The notes beneath the pieces are model-generated. The model ran no database searches. It had not been told where the DNA came from and saw only the letters and a list, made by a program, of their open reading frames with translations. Position numbers and translations under genes: made by a program. DNA of 57,731 nt from Streptomyces rubiginosohelvolus. GTDB taxonomy: Bacteria; Actinomycetota; Actinomycetes; Streptomycetales; Streptomycetaceae. The stretch's first letter is position 1, and the number at the start of each line of letters is the position of its first letter. Location of the stretch: contig NZ_BMTW01000025.1 of NCBI RefSeq assembly GCF_014649875.1, positions 1 through 57,731 on the forward strand, in the 5' to 3' direction. Of the stretch, positions 1-7,328 are shown piece by piece.

Positions 1-65
1 GCGAAACGCCGGTCACCGGTCGCGTCGGGCACGTACTTCACACAGACAACGATCCTCAAGCTCAC
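1..65 (-). CDS. etfB: Electron transfer flavoprotein beta subunit, 5' end only
   Basis: Only the first 21 codons are in the window. The minus-strand frame from a GTG start reads MSLRIVVCVKYVPDATGDRR, which matches the conserved N-terminus of actinobacterial EtfB. A GGAGAG ribosome binding site lies about 6 to 9 bases before the GTG. EtfB pairs with EtfA to bind FAD and AMP and carries electrons from acyl-CoA dehydrogenases to the quinone pool. The gene runs off the left edge, so etfA is presumably just outside. It is divergent from the TetR regulator that follows, and the intergenic region holds that regulator's likely operators. The identification rests on this short but distinctive peptide. 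Confidence 0.85.
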   Translation of the reverse strand, partial: MSLRIVVCVKYVPDATGDRRF

Positions 66-131
66 GCCGGCTCTCCTGCCTACCTGGGTGTGGTCCCACC
101 TGGGTGTCATTCGTACTGATGAAGAGACTAT

Positions 132-166
132 GGCACTCAGTACCCTCTGTAAAGGTACCCAGTGCC
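132..166. promoter_or_regulatory. Paired palindromic operator, TetR site A
   Basis: Two 13-bp near-palindromes, GGCACTCAGTACC (132-144) and GGTACCCAGTGCC (154-166), have centres 22 bp apart. They lie between divergent etfB and the TetR gene, 33 bp upstream of the ATG at 199. Each differs by one base from the perfect palindrome seen at 967-1002. Two-turn spacing of such sites is usual for TetR-family dimers. Autoregulation and control of etfB are inferred. Confidence 0.7.
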
Positions 167-198
167 AAAGTGCCTCTTCCGGTGCTACGTTTCGCCGC

Positions 199-957
199 AT
201 GAGCGAGGCGCGAGGACCCGAGAAGAAGGCACCCATGCGGGAGGTGCTGGCGCAGGCCGCCTTCCAGCTGTTCCTGGAGCGGGGCTTCGAGCGGACGACC
301 GTGGACGACATCGTGGCGCGGGCCGGTGTGGGCCGGCGTTCGTTCTTCCGCTACTTCCCGTCGAAGGAGGACGCGGTCTTCCCGGACCATGAGCGCTGCC
401 TCGCCGAGATGACCGAATTCCTGGCCGTCGCCGACGACGGCGATCCGGTCGGCGCGGTGTCCGACGCGGCGCGCATCGTGCTGCGGATGTACGCGGCCAA
501 CCCCGAGTTCTCCGTGCAGCGCTACCGGCTCACCCGGGAGGTGCCCGGACTGCGGACGTACGAGCTGTCCGTGGTGCGCCGCTACGAGCAGACCCTCGCC
601 GGTCATCTGCGGAGCCGGTTCGGTGAGGACGGTGACGGGGCGCTGCGGGCCGAGGTGGTCGCCGCGTCCGTGGTCGCCGCGCACAACAACGGGCTGCGGC
701 TGTGGCTGCGTTCGGGCGGGGAGGGGGACCCCGAGGTGGCGGTCGACCATGCGCTCGCCCTGGTGCGCGAGGTGTGGGGGCGGCCCACTGCCTCCACCGC
801 CCCGGCTGCCCCCGGGGCCTCTGCTGTCCCCGCCGTCCCCCTTGCTGTCTCCGGTGGCGGTGACGGCGACGGTGAAGTGGTCGTGATGGTCGCGCGGAAG
901 GGCACTCCGATGTGGCGCGTCGTGCAGCAGATCGAGGCGGCCGTCGGCGAGAACTGA
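199..957 (+). CDS. TetR-family transcriptional regulator
   Basis: This is a 252-residue protein with an N-terminal TetR helix-turn-helix at about residues 10-60, containing the typical pattern TTVDDIVARAGVGRRSFFRYF. A helical ligand-binding region follows, then an alanine/proline-rich linker near residues 195-215 and a short charged tail. ATG 199 is chosen because the HTH starts soon after it; an in-frame start at 88 would read through the operator pair. The gene is divergent from etfB and is followed by a DUF35 gene behind an identical operator pair. It therefore probably represses a small acyl-CoA oxidation regulon with an acyl-CoA or related ligand. The ligand is not visible from sequence. 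Confidence 0.85.
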   Translation: MSEARGPEKKAPMREVLAQAAFQLFLERGFERTTVDDIVARAGVGRRSFFRYFPSKEDAVFPDHERCLAEMTEFLAVADDGDPVGAVSDAARIVLRMYAANPEFSVQRYRLTREVPGLRTYELSVVRRYEQTLAGHLRSRFGEDGDGALRAEVVAASVVAAHNNGLRLWLRSGGEGDPEVAVDHALALVREVWGRPTASTAPAAPGASAVPAVPLAVSGGGDGDGEVVVMVARKGTPMWRVVQQIEAAVGEN

Positions 958-966
958 GTACCAATG

Positions 967-1002
967 GGCACTCAGTGCCTTTACTCTCCGGCACTGAGTG
1001 CC
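967..1002. promoter_or_regulatory. Paired perfect palindromic operator, TetR site B
   Basis: GGCACTCAGTGCC (967-979) and GGCACTGAGTGCC (990-1002) are each perfect 13-bp palindromes around a central base. They are also inverted copies of one another, with 10 bases between. They begin 9 bases after the TetR stop codon and precede the DUF35 gene. They match the degenerate pair at 132-166 and are probably the high-affinity sites of the same regulator. The structure could also form a hairpin and act as a terminator. Confidence 0.7.
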
Positions 1003-1067
1003 ATATGGTGCGGACGCGCCGGCAGTGCAGGTGCGGCGTGTCCGAGTCGAGCGCAGGGGGTCGAGCC

Positions 1068-1454
1068 GTGTCCCAGACAGCAATGGGTACCGTCCAGAAG
1101 GCGCACGAGGAGTGCGGCCTTGCCTACCACCGCTGCCGCTGGTGCGGCACCGCCTCCTTCCGGCGGCTGCTGTGCCCGGTGTGCGCGTCCAGCGAACTGG
1201 AGCCCGAACGCACCACCGGCCACGGCGTGGTCGTCCGGACCGCCGTGATCCACCGCTACACCGAGGCGGCGCGCAACGAGTCCCTGGTCCGGTTCTCCGA
1301 AGGCTTCGTCTTCCGCTGCCGGATCGTGGGGGCGGCCCCGCACCTGGTGACGGTCGGGGCACGCGTACGGCCCGTCTCCGGGGACGAGCCGGAGACGGGC
1401 GAGGTGGTGCTGGAGCTCTGCGAGCCGCCCGCGCGGCAGCAGGAGTGGATCTGA
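1068..1454 (+). CDS. Zn-ribbon/OB-fold protein (DUF35 family)
   Basis: A 128-residue protein with an N-terminal zinc ribbon (C23-x2-C26 and C36-x2-C39) followed by a small beta-rich OB-fold. This is the DUF35/DUF35_N arrangement. These proteins usually bind next to thiolases or acyl-CoA enzymes and are thought to channel acyl-CoA substrates. GTG 1068 is chosen for its AGGGGG ribosome binding site 7 bases upstream; an in-frame GTG at 1038 is a weaker alternative. It stands alone without a thiolase. It lies behind the palindromic operator pair at 967-1002, which links it to the TetR gene and etfB. Confidence 0.75.
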   Translation: MSQTAMGTVQKAHEECGLAYHRCRWCGTASFRRLLCPVCASSELEPERTTGHGVVVRTAVIHRYTEAARNESLVRFSEGFVFRCRIVGAAPHLVTVGARVRPVSGDEPETGEVVLELCEPPARQQEWI

Positions 1455-1479
1455 ACGGACCCGGCCGCCGAGTGGGCGG

Positions 1480-2175
1480 TCAGTCGAGCCGGTTGACCAG
1501 TTCGGACGCCAACGGGGCGGACGAGGCAGGATTCTGACCGGTGATCAGGTTCCGGTCGGTGATGATGAACGGCGCCCAGGGCTCACCCTCCTGGAACTCC
1601 GCGCCCGCCGCCACCAGCCGGTCCTGGAGCAGCCACTTGGCTTTCTCCGCGAGGCCCGCCTGGGTCTCCTCCGTGTTGGTGAAGCCGGTCAGCCGGTACC
1701 CGGCGAACGCGTTCGCACCGTCGGGGCCGGTCGCGGCCAGCAGCGCCGCCGGACCGTGGCAGACCACGCCCAGCGGCTTGCCCGAGGCGAGGGCGGCGGT
1801 GAGCAGCCGGCCGGAGGCCTCGTTCACCGCGAGGTCCTCCATCGGGCCGTGGCCGCCGGGGTAGAACACCGCGTCGTACGCGTCCAGGTCCACGTCCTCC
1901 AGCGCGACGGGATGCCGCAGCTCCTCGAACGCGTCCAGCGCCGACGCGACCCGGTCGGCGCCTTCCTGGCCGCCGTTGAACTCCGGCGCCAGGCTGCCGC
2001 GGTCCACGGTCGGGACGACGCCGCCCGGGGTGGCGACGACCACCTCGTGCCCTGCGGCGGTGAGGGTCTCGTACGGGGTCACGGCCTCCTCGGCCCAGAA
2101 ACCCGTGGGGTGCTTCGTGCCGTCCGCCAGGGTCCAGTGGTCCGCGCCGGTCACCACGAAAAGGATCTTTGCCAT
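1480..2175 (-). CDS. DJ-1/PfpI family protein (Hsp31-like)
   Basis: A 231-residue protein of the class I glutamine-amidotransferase-like superfamily. The nucleophile elbow is GVVCHGPAAL with Cys139, and an acidic residue (E29) sits in the usual N-terminal position of this family. Length and the internal PGGHGPMEDL segment fit the larger Hsp31/glyoxalase III-like subgroup that handles methylglyoxal and other reactive aldehydes. The exact activity cannot be told from sequence. A GGAGACG ribosome binding site precedes the ATG. The gene is divergent from a LysR regulator, which probably controls it. Confidence 0.82.
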   Translation of the reverse strand: MAKILFVVTGADHWTLADGTKHPTGFWAEEAVTPYETLTAAGHEVVVATPGGVVPTVDRGSLAPEFNGGQEGADRVASALDAFEELRHPVALEDVDLDAYDAVFYPGGHGPMEDLAVNEASGRLLTAALASGKPLGVVCHGPAALLAATGPDGANAFAGYRLTGFTNTEETQAGLAEKAKWLLQDRLVAAGAEFQEGEPWAPFIITDRNLITGQNPASSAPLASELVNRLD

Positions 2176-2268
2176 GTCGTACGTCTCCGTAGATCAGAGG
2201 GGTGTCGAGGGAGTCGGTCAGAGGGCTCGGGAAGTGCTTGCCTGTGCGACCGTAGGCCGGATCACCCA

Positions 2269-2281
2269 TAGGTTTCCAATA
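2269..2281. promoter_or_regulatory. LysR-type T-N11-A box
   Basis: The motif T-AGGTTTCCAAT-A has an imperfect dyad (ATAGG-TTT-CCAAT) and lies in the divergent region between the DJ-1 gene (start 2175) and the LysR gene (start 2293). It fits the LysR-family consensus, and its position 12 bases before the regulator's own ATG suggests autorepression. The short motif alone is weak evidence. Confidence 0.45.
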
Positions 2282-2292
2282 GGCTGGCAGCT

Positions 2293-3258
2293 ATGAGAAA
2301 TAAGGATCCCGATGGGTACGCCGGGCTGGGCCGTCCGGCGGACGCGCCCCCGGGGCCGGCCGATCTGAATCTGCTGCGGACCTTTCTCGCCGTGCACCGG
2401 TCGGGCTCCTTCACCGCCGCCGCCCGGCTGCTCGGCCTCTCCCAGCCGACCGTCACCGCCCAGATGCGCTCCCTGGAGCGGCAGGTGGGCCGGGAACTGT
2501 TCGAACGCCTGCCGCGCGGGGTCGCCCCCTCGCCGTACGCGGACGAGCTGGCGGCCCGCGTCGTCGACCCGCTGGACGCCCTCGCCGAGGTCACGGGCGA
2601 TACGGTCCCGGCCGGGGAACGCCCGGCCGACCCCGTCCACCTGGCGGGCCCCGCCGAGCTGATGTGCCTGCGGGCGCTGCCCGCGCTGGCTCCGCTCGTC
2701 GCGGACGGGCTGCTGCTGCGCGCCGCGACCGGGCTCACCGATCCGCTCCTGGACGAGCTGCGGGCGGGCCGCCACGACCTGGTCATCGCGACCGCCCGGC
2801 CGCGCGGCCGGGCGCTGTCCGCGGTCCCGTTGATGGATGAGGAGTTCGTGCTGACGGCCGCCCCGCACTGGGCCGCCCGGACCGGGGGACCGGAGAACCT
2901 CGCCGCCCGGGGGCCGGGCGTGCTGCACGGCCTGCCCCTCGTGACGTACGCCGAGGATCTGCCCATCGCCCGCCGCTACTGGCGCCACGTCTTCGGCCGC
3001 CGCCTCGACTGCCGGGCCGCCGTCACCGTGCCCGACCTGCGCGGGGTGCTTTCCGCCGTGGTGGCCGGGGCGGGCTTCTCGGTGCTGCCGCGCTATCTCT
3101 GCGCGGACGAACTGGCCTCGGGCGCCCTCGTCGAGCTGTACGCCCCCGAGGACCCGCCGATCAACACCGCGTACCTCGTGCAGCGCCCCGGTTCCGCCGT
3201 CAACCCTCAGGTGGCGCGGGTGCGCGATCTGCTGGTCGAGGCCGCCCGCGCCTGGTGA
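2293..3258 (+). CDS. LysR-family transcriptional regulator
   Basis: A 321-residue protein. The winged helix-turn-helix lies at about residues 25-85 (LNLLRTFLAVHRSGSFTAAA and the following recognition helix LSQPTVTAQMRSL), and a LysR substrate-binding domain covers about residues 110-315. There is no clear ribosome binding site before the ATG. The divergent DJ-1 gene is its likely target, since LysR regulators commonly control the adjacent divergent gene. Its last 59 bases overlap the 3' end of the convergent NCS2 permease gene. Confidence 0.85.
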   Translation: MRNKDPDGYAGLGRPADAPPGPADLNLLRTFLAVHRSGSFTAAARLLGLSQPTVTAQMRSLERQVGRELFERLPRGVAPSPYADELAARVVDPLDALAEVTGDTVPAGERPADPVHLAGPAELMCLRALPALAPLVADGLLLRAATGLTDPLLDELRAGRHDLVIATARPRGRALSAVPLMDEEFVLTAAPHWAARTGGPENLAARGPGVLHGLPLVTYAEDLPIARRYWRHVFGRRLDCRAAVTVPDLRGVLSAVVAGAGFSVLPRYLCADELASGALVELYAPEDPPINTAYLVQRPGSAVNPQVARVRDLLVEAARAW

Positions 3259-4618
3259 GCGGCGGCTGCTCCCCGGACTGCTGCTCCTCGGAATGCCGCT
3301 CCCCGGACTGCTGCTCCCCGGGCCCGGTGCGCGGCGCCCGGTCGGCGACGGTGAAGAGGGCGTGCAGCAGGACCGCCGCCAGGGTTCCCGCGACGACCCC
3401 GGACCCCAGGAGCGTACGGATCCAGCCGGGGAAACCGTCGTACAGCGTGGGGGCGACGATCGGCAGGAGCCCCACGGCCAGCGCGAGCGCCGCGATCATC
3501 GAGTGGCCCCGCCCGGCCAGTTCGGACCGGGCGAGCATCTGGACGCCCATGACGGCGATGACCGCGTACACGACCAGCGCGGATCCCCCGACCACGGCGG
3601 GCGGCAGACCGGCGACCGCACGCGAGAGCGGGGAGAGGAGCCCCACGGCGACGAGGAGGCCACCGGCCGCCGCCGTCACGAAGCGGCTGCGGACCCCGGT
3701 CAGCCGGCTGATCCCGATGTTCTCGGAGCTGGTCACCATCAGCGACGCCCCCAACGTCCCGGCGAAGAGCGACATCAACGCGTCGGCGCGGGCGACCCTC
3801 GGCACGTCCCGGCCGGGGTCGGGCTTCCGCCCCGAGGTCTCGCTGTTCAGGACGGTCTGGCCGGTGATCTCGGCGAGCGTACTGAGGCTGAAGACCAGCA
3901 GGGGCAGCGCGGCGAGGACGTCGAACCGCGGTGTCCCGTACGGGAAGAGATCCGGGAGCGAGAAGCCGCTGCCCGGGGCCGGGCTGAACGTGCCGAGCCC
4001 GCTGACGACCGCGATCGCTGTGCCCGCCACCATGCCGATGAGCACCGCGCTCTGCCGCCACACCCCGCGCAGGAAGAGATACGCCGCCAGCGTGACCGCC
4101 ACCGTGGCGCCCGCCAGGACGACCGAGCCCCGCGCCGTCTGCCCGGTCGGCCCGGTGATCAGCTGCGCGGCCACCCGGACCATGGCGATCCCGATCAGCA
4201 GGACCGTCACGCCCATCACCAGGGGTGGGAAGAGCCGCACGATCCGGCCGTACAGCGGAACCACGGCCAGCAGCAGGGCGGCTGCCAGGAGCACCGAGCC
4301 ACTCGCCACCGCCGGGCCGTGATCGGCGGAGATCTGGATGAACAGCGCGGTGGCGGCCCCGCCCGGCAGCATGATGAACGGCAGCCGCGCCCCGACGTTC
4401 CCGACGCCGAGCGACTGGAGCAGCGATCCCGCCCCGCACAGGACCAGCACCGCGCTGAGTACCGAAGCCGTCTCCGCCGGGCTCAGGTGCAGGGCGGTGG
4501 CCGTGAGGAAGACGGTCGACACGGGAGCGGCGGCCATCGCCAGGACGTGCTGGAGTGCCAGGGGGACCAGCCGCCCGAGCGGAACCCGTTCGTCGACGGG
4601 CGCCATCGGCGCCGTCAC
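3200..4618 (-). CDS. NCS2-family nucleobase (xanthine/uracil) permease
   Basis: A 472-residue integral membrane protein with about 12-14 hydrophobic segments. It has NCS2 signatures: LPFIMLPGGAATALF near the N-terminal third, and TLAEITGQTVLNSETSGR followed by SLFAGTLGASLMVTSSENIG in the region that forms the substrate site. Members import xanthine, uric acid or uracil by cation symport. The GTG start overlaps the upstream gene's stop by four bases (GTGA), so the two are translationally coupled. The C-terminal tail is repetitive (EQQSGE motifs) and comes from a 20-bp direct repeat. The last 59 bases run into the convergent lysR. A longer in-frame reading upstream of 4618 only shadows the neighbouring gene. 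Confidence 0.85.
   Translation of the reverse strand: MTAPMAPVDERVPLGRLVPLALQHVLAMAAAPVSTVFLTATALHLSPAETASVLSAVLVLCGAGSLLQSLGVGNVGARLPFIMLPGGAATALFIQISADHGPAVASGSVLLAAALLLAVVPLYGRIVRLFPPLVMGVTVLLIGIAMVRVAAQLITGPTGQTARGSVVLAGATVAVTLAAYLFLRGVWRQSAVLIGMVAGTAIAVVSGLGTFSPAPGSGFSLPDLFPYGTPRFDVLAALPLLVFSLSTLAEITGQTVLNSETSGRKPDPGRDVPRVARADALMSLFAGTLGASLMVTSSENIGISRLTGVRSRFVTAAAGGLLVAVGLLSPLSRAVAGLPPAVVGGSALVVYAVIAVMGVQMLARSELAGRGHSMIAALALAVGLLPIVAPTLYDGFPGWIRTLLGSGVVAGTLAAVLLHALFTVADRAPRTGPGEQQSGERHSEEQQSGEQPPLTRRGRPRPADRAPAPPEG
3268..3317. repeat. 20-bp direct repeat in the permease tail
   Basis: GCTCCCCGGACTGCTGCTCC occurs at 3268-3287 and again at 3298-3317, a 30-base period. On the minus strand it encodes the repeated EQQSGE-type residues of the permease C-terminus. 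The repeat may have grown by slippage, lengthening the coding end. Confidence 0.8.
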
Positions 4619-5736
4619 CGTCCGGCCTCCAGCCAGGGCAGCTCGTCGGCCGCGTAACGGTAGGCCCGGAACACCGCGTTCGGCTCGGCCGGGAACAGAC
4701 CGCGCACCTCGGCCTCCTCGTAGCCGCCGAAGTACGGGACGACGTACTCCCACACCAGGAGCCCGTCGGCGGTGACCTCGAAGAGCCGTCCGGCGGGGGA
4801 GTCGGTGACCAACGTGTTGCCGTTCGGGAGGCGTTGGGCCGATCCCATGAACGGTGCGAAGAAGGACTCCCGGGCGGGATCGTGGTACTCCCACGCGACG
4901 GTCCCGGCCCGGTCGATCTCGATCACGCGCGAGTACGGCACGTCGTGCCCCGGGCGGAAGACGCCGTTGTCGAAGACGAGGAAGTTGCCGTTCCGCAGCT
5001 CGGTGGGATGGTGCTGCTGCGAGACGGCGCCGGGCGCCGTGCGCCACAGGACCTCGCCCGTCGCGCGGCTGATCACGACGACCGCCGAGACGCTGCGCAG
5101 GCTCGCCAGGATGTTGCCGTCCGCGAGGGGCGTGACCGAGTTGATCAGCGGCCAGTGCTCCCGGGCGTAGTCCGGGTGCAGGGCGAAGGCCTCCCGGTCG
5201 AGGTGGTCGGCCGCGCGCCACGACCACACCTCGTTCCCCTCGGCGTCGACCTCCTTGATGGTGTCCGCCCACACGACGCCGCCCGCGGCCTCCGAGCCGG
5301 GCACCCCGCCGCGTACCCCGGCCGCCTCCGGGCCGGTGAGGGGCTCCAGCGCGGTGTAGAGGATTCCGCCGTCGTCCAGGTGGTGGGCGTCGTGGTGCTG
5401 GAGCGGGTCGCGGTGCTCGCGCAGGACCGTGCCGTCGGGGGCGTACACGCCGAGGACCCCGCCGCGGTACTTGTGCCACATCGGGAAGAGCGCCTTCTCG
5501 CCGGGCAGGACGCCGTTGTACGCGAGATTCCCGCCGGGGAGGATGCGGGCGTGCCGGCCCGGGCGGTACGGCAGCCGCCAGGTGTGCACGTCCTCGCCGC
5601 GCAGATCGATCAGATGGACCGCGCCGCCGCCGGTGAGCGGGGCGAAGAGCGTGTAGCCCGCGAAGGCCCGTTCGGCGTCGAGAGCGATGAGACCGGTGCC
5701 GCGGCGGCGGCGCTGATTCTGGTCGACGGTGGACAC
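4615..5736 (-). CDS. Arylsulfotransferase (ASST)-like beta-propeller protein
   Basis: A 373-residue protein with repeated strands of the form 'DG-L-W-Y' and segments such as HHDAHHLDDGGILY, QQHHPTELRNGNFLVFDNG and SAQRLPNGNTLVTDSPAGRLFEV. These match the arylsulfotransferase/ASST beta-propeller family (Pfam Arylsulfotran_2 type). Family members move sulfuryl groups between phenols, but many actinobacterial copies have no proven activity. No signal peptide is visible, so it is probably cytoplasmic. GTG 5736 has a GAGG ribosome binding site. It is the first gene of a two-gene unit with the NCS2 permease and is divergent from an XRE-cupin regulator. Function in the pair is unknown. Confidence 0.7.
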   Translation of the reverse strand: MSTVDQNQRRRRGTGLIALDAERAFAGYTLFAPLTGGGAVHLIDLRGEDVHTWRLPYRPGRHARILPGGNLAYNGVLPGEKALFPMWHKYRGGVLGVYAPDGTVLREHRDPLQHHDAHHLDDGGILYTALEPLTGPEAAGVRGGVPGSEAAGGVVWADTIKEVDAEGNEVWSWRAADHLDREAFALHPDYAREHWPLINSVTPLADGNILASLRSVSAVVVISRATGEVLWRTAPGAVSQQHHPTELRNGNFLVFDNGVFRPGHDVPYSRVIEIDRAGTVAWEYHDPARESFFAPFMGSAQRLPNGNTLVTDSPAGRLFEVTADGLLVWEYVVPYFGGYEEAEVRGLFPAEPNAVFRAYRYAADELPWLEAGR

Positions 5737-5755
5737 AACAACCTCGCTTCAGAGG

Positions 5756-5772
5756 ATCAAAGTTTCTTTGAT
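5756..5772. promoter_or_regulatory. Perfect dyad ATCAAAG-TTT-CTTTGAT
   Basis: A perfect 17-bp inverted repeat lies 20 bases upstream of the arylsulfotransferase start and 111 bases upstream of the XRE-cupin regulator. A related half-site, CTCCTTTGAAG, follows at about 5782. AT-rich dyads stand out in this GC-rich DNA. The site is the best candidate operator for the XRE-cupin protein. Confidence 0.65.
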
Positions 5773-5883
5773 GAAGTCGAACTCCTTTGAAGCTAGGGGT
5801 GGAGTGTGTCAGCGGTGTGACGGGCGTACGAAACCTCCCGCGCCCCTGCGTAAGGTGGCTGCTCCCGGGGAGGAGACACGATC

Positions 5884-6471
5884 ATGAGCGGTACGCGGCC
5901 GGACGGCGACGAGCGGGCGGGGTCCGGTGAGCCGGGTGCCGGACTCGGCAACGCTGTGCGCCGGCGGCGGCGCGCCCTCGATCTGACGCTGGCCGCGGTC
6001 GCCGAACGCAGCGGCCTCTCGGTGCCCTTCCTCAGCCAGATCGAGAACGAGCGCGCGCGGCCCAGCATGCGCTCCCTCCAGCGCATCGCCGACGGCCTGC
6101 GGACGACAGCGGTCGAACTCCTCGCCGCCTCCAGCGCCGCGGACCGGTCCGTCGACGTCGTCCGCGCCAAGGACGACTCGGGTCTCGCCACCGACACGGG
6201 GGTGCGCCCGCTGGTCCGGGGCAGTCACCAGATGCATGCGCTGGAATTCACCGGGGCCCAGCACGCGGACCGCGAATTCCTGCACGGGAACGACGAGTTG
6301 ATGTACGTCGCGGACGGCGCCGCCGAGGTCGAGGCGGACGGCCGCACCTTCCGTCTCGAGCGCGGCGACACGCTCTACCTCACCGGCGGGGTGCGGCACC
6401 GCTGGCGTGCGGCCGGCCCCGACACCCGTGTCCTCCTGGTCTCGGTCTCCGGCCACGGGCCCGGAAGCTGA
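5884..6471 (+). CDS. XRE-family regulator with C-terminal cupin domain
   Basis: A 195-residue protein. It has a Cro/XRE helix-turn-helix at about residues 20-78 (LTLAAVAERSGLSVPFLSQI, then the ENERARPS turn) and a cupin beta-barrel at about residues 120-188 (HGNDELMYVADGAAEVEADG, then RGDTLYLTGGVRHRW). This PuuR/SutR-like architecture senses small metabolites in the cupin pocket. A GGGGAGGAGAC ribosome binding site precedes ATG 5884. It is divergent from the arylsulfotransferase-permease pair, which it probably regulates through the dyad at 5756-5772. The ligand may be a purine or sulfated compound, but that is only inferred from the neighbours. Confidence 0.85.
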   Translation: MSGTRPDGDERAGSGEPGAGLGNAVRRRRRALDLTLAAVAERSGLSVPFLSQIENERARPSMRSLQRIADGLRTTAVELLAASSAADRSVDVVRAKDDSGLATDTGVRPLVRGSHQMHALEFTGAQHADREFLHGNDELMYVADGAAEVEADGRTFRLERGDTLYLTGGVRHRWRAAGPDTRVLLVSVSGHGPGS

Positions 6472-6508
6472 GGACCGGCGGCATGGGCGGGAGGACGCGG
6501 TGTACCAG

Positions 6509-6526
6509 CCGTAGGTCGGCCTACGG
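6509..6526. terminator. Short hairpin terminator between convergent genes
   Basis: CCGTAGG-TCGG-CCTACGG is a perfect 7-bp stem. It lies 38 bases after the XRE-cupin stop and overlaps the stop codon of the convergent HTH-receiver gene. No T-run follows, as is common in Streptomyces. It may serve both genes. Confidence 0.5.
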
Positions 6527-7291
6527 GCGGGGGCGGGTGGCGGTGTCGAGGTAGAAGGCGTCGATGCTCTGGACGGCCTGCTCGAATTCGTCGAGGTTGA
6601 CGGGCTTGGTCACATAGGCGTTGGCGTGGCTGGTGTACGCGCCGGTGACGTCGTCCGGGGCGTTCGACGTGGTGAGGACGACGACGGGGATGGCCTGGAG
6701 GTTTTCGTCGGTCTTGAGGACCTTCAGCAGGTCGTGGCCGTTCATGCGGGGCATGTTCAGGTCGAGGACGATGAGGTCGGGCCGTACCGAGCCGGGGGCG
6801 CGGAGGTGCTCCAGGGCGGCGACTCCGTCGGTGACCTGCACCAGGTTGCGGGTCCCGCGCTCGGAGAGGGCTTCTTCGATGAGCATGGCGTCGGCCATGT
6901 CGTCCTCGACGAGCAGGACGTCGAAGGGGCGGGCGGGAGTGGTCATCGTCGGTTGCTCCGTGGGTCTTTCGCTCGAGTGGTGGAAGAGTCCCGGCCAGCG
7001 GCGCCGGGCGCCTTGGCGGGTCATGTCGCAGGCAGCGCCGATCTGCGGGTAGCCGGCACCCGCGCGGGCGGCGTCCGTGGCTGCTTGCCGTTGAAGCCTC
7101 TCCGTAGCCTGCTGAAGCTGGTCCAGTACGTGGAGCAACGCCAGCGGATACGCCGGGTCGCCGGTTGCGGGAGGCGTCGGCGCTTCCTGCAGTCGGCGGG
7201 CAAGGCGCTGCGCGAGATCGCTGATGCTCGCGTCCGCGATGGCGGCGGTCTCCTCAGGTGTGGTCCGCAATAGGAAGTTCTCGCCGGGCAT
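6521..7291 (-). CDS. HTH-like domain fused to a response-regulator receiver domain
   Basis: An uninterrupted 256-codon frame. The first ~110 residues are predicted helical and end in an HTH-like segment, YPQIGAACDMTRQGARRRWPG (about 81-101, with a conserved-looking helix-turn-helix spacing). The rest is an Rcp1-type receiver (LLVEDDMADAMLIEEAL, phosphoacceptor D177 in IVLDLNMPR, then VVLTTS and YVTKPVNL). An internal ATG at 6946 with a GGAG site 9 bases upstream could start a free 141-residue receiver. ATG 7291 is chosen because TACAGT lies 7 bases before it with TTGTCG 18 bases further up, a leaderless-promoter layout. The gene is divergent from a histidine kinase, its likely partner. Confidence 0.7.
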   Translation of the reverse strand: MPGENFLLRTTPEETAAIADASISDLAQRLARRLQEAPTPPATGDPAYPLALLHVLDQLQQATERLQRQAATDAARAGAGYPQIGAACDMTRQGARRRWPGLFHHSSERPTEQPTMTTPARPFDVLLVEDDMADAMLIEEALSERGTRNLVQVTDGVAALEHLRAPGSVRPDLIVLDLNMPRMNGHDLLKVLKTDENLQAIPVVVLTTSNAPDDVTGAYTSHANAYVTKPVNLDEFEQAVQSIDAFYLDTATRPRP

Positions 7292-7298
7292 ACCCGGC

Positions 7299-7328
7299 AC
7301 TGTAGGCCCCGGAGCTCTCTCACGACAA
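7299..7328 (-). promoter_or_regulatory. Promoter TTGTCG-N18-TACAGT for a leaderless mRNA
   Basis: Read on the minus strand, TTGTCG (7328-7323) and TACAGT (7304-7299) are separated by 18 bases. The -10 ends 7 bases before ATG 7291. This predicts transcription starting at or next to the start codon. The -35 lies inside the dyad at 7319-7344, so a bound protein would block the promoter. Confidence 0.5.

Noticed and set aside
13..1362. A 449-codon minus-strand open frame at the left end
   Set aside because: It lies opposite the TetR and DUF35 genes, has arginine- and proline-rich low-complexity translation and matches no family. High-GC DNA commonly gives such antisense frames.
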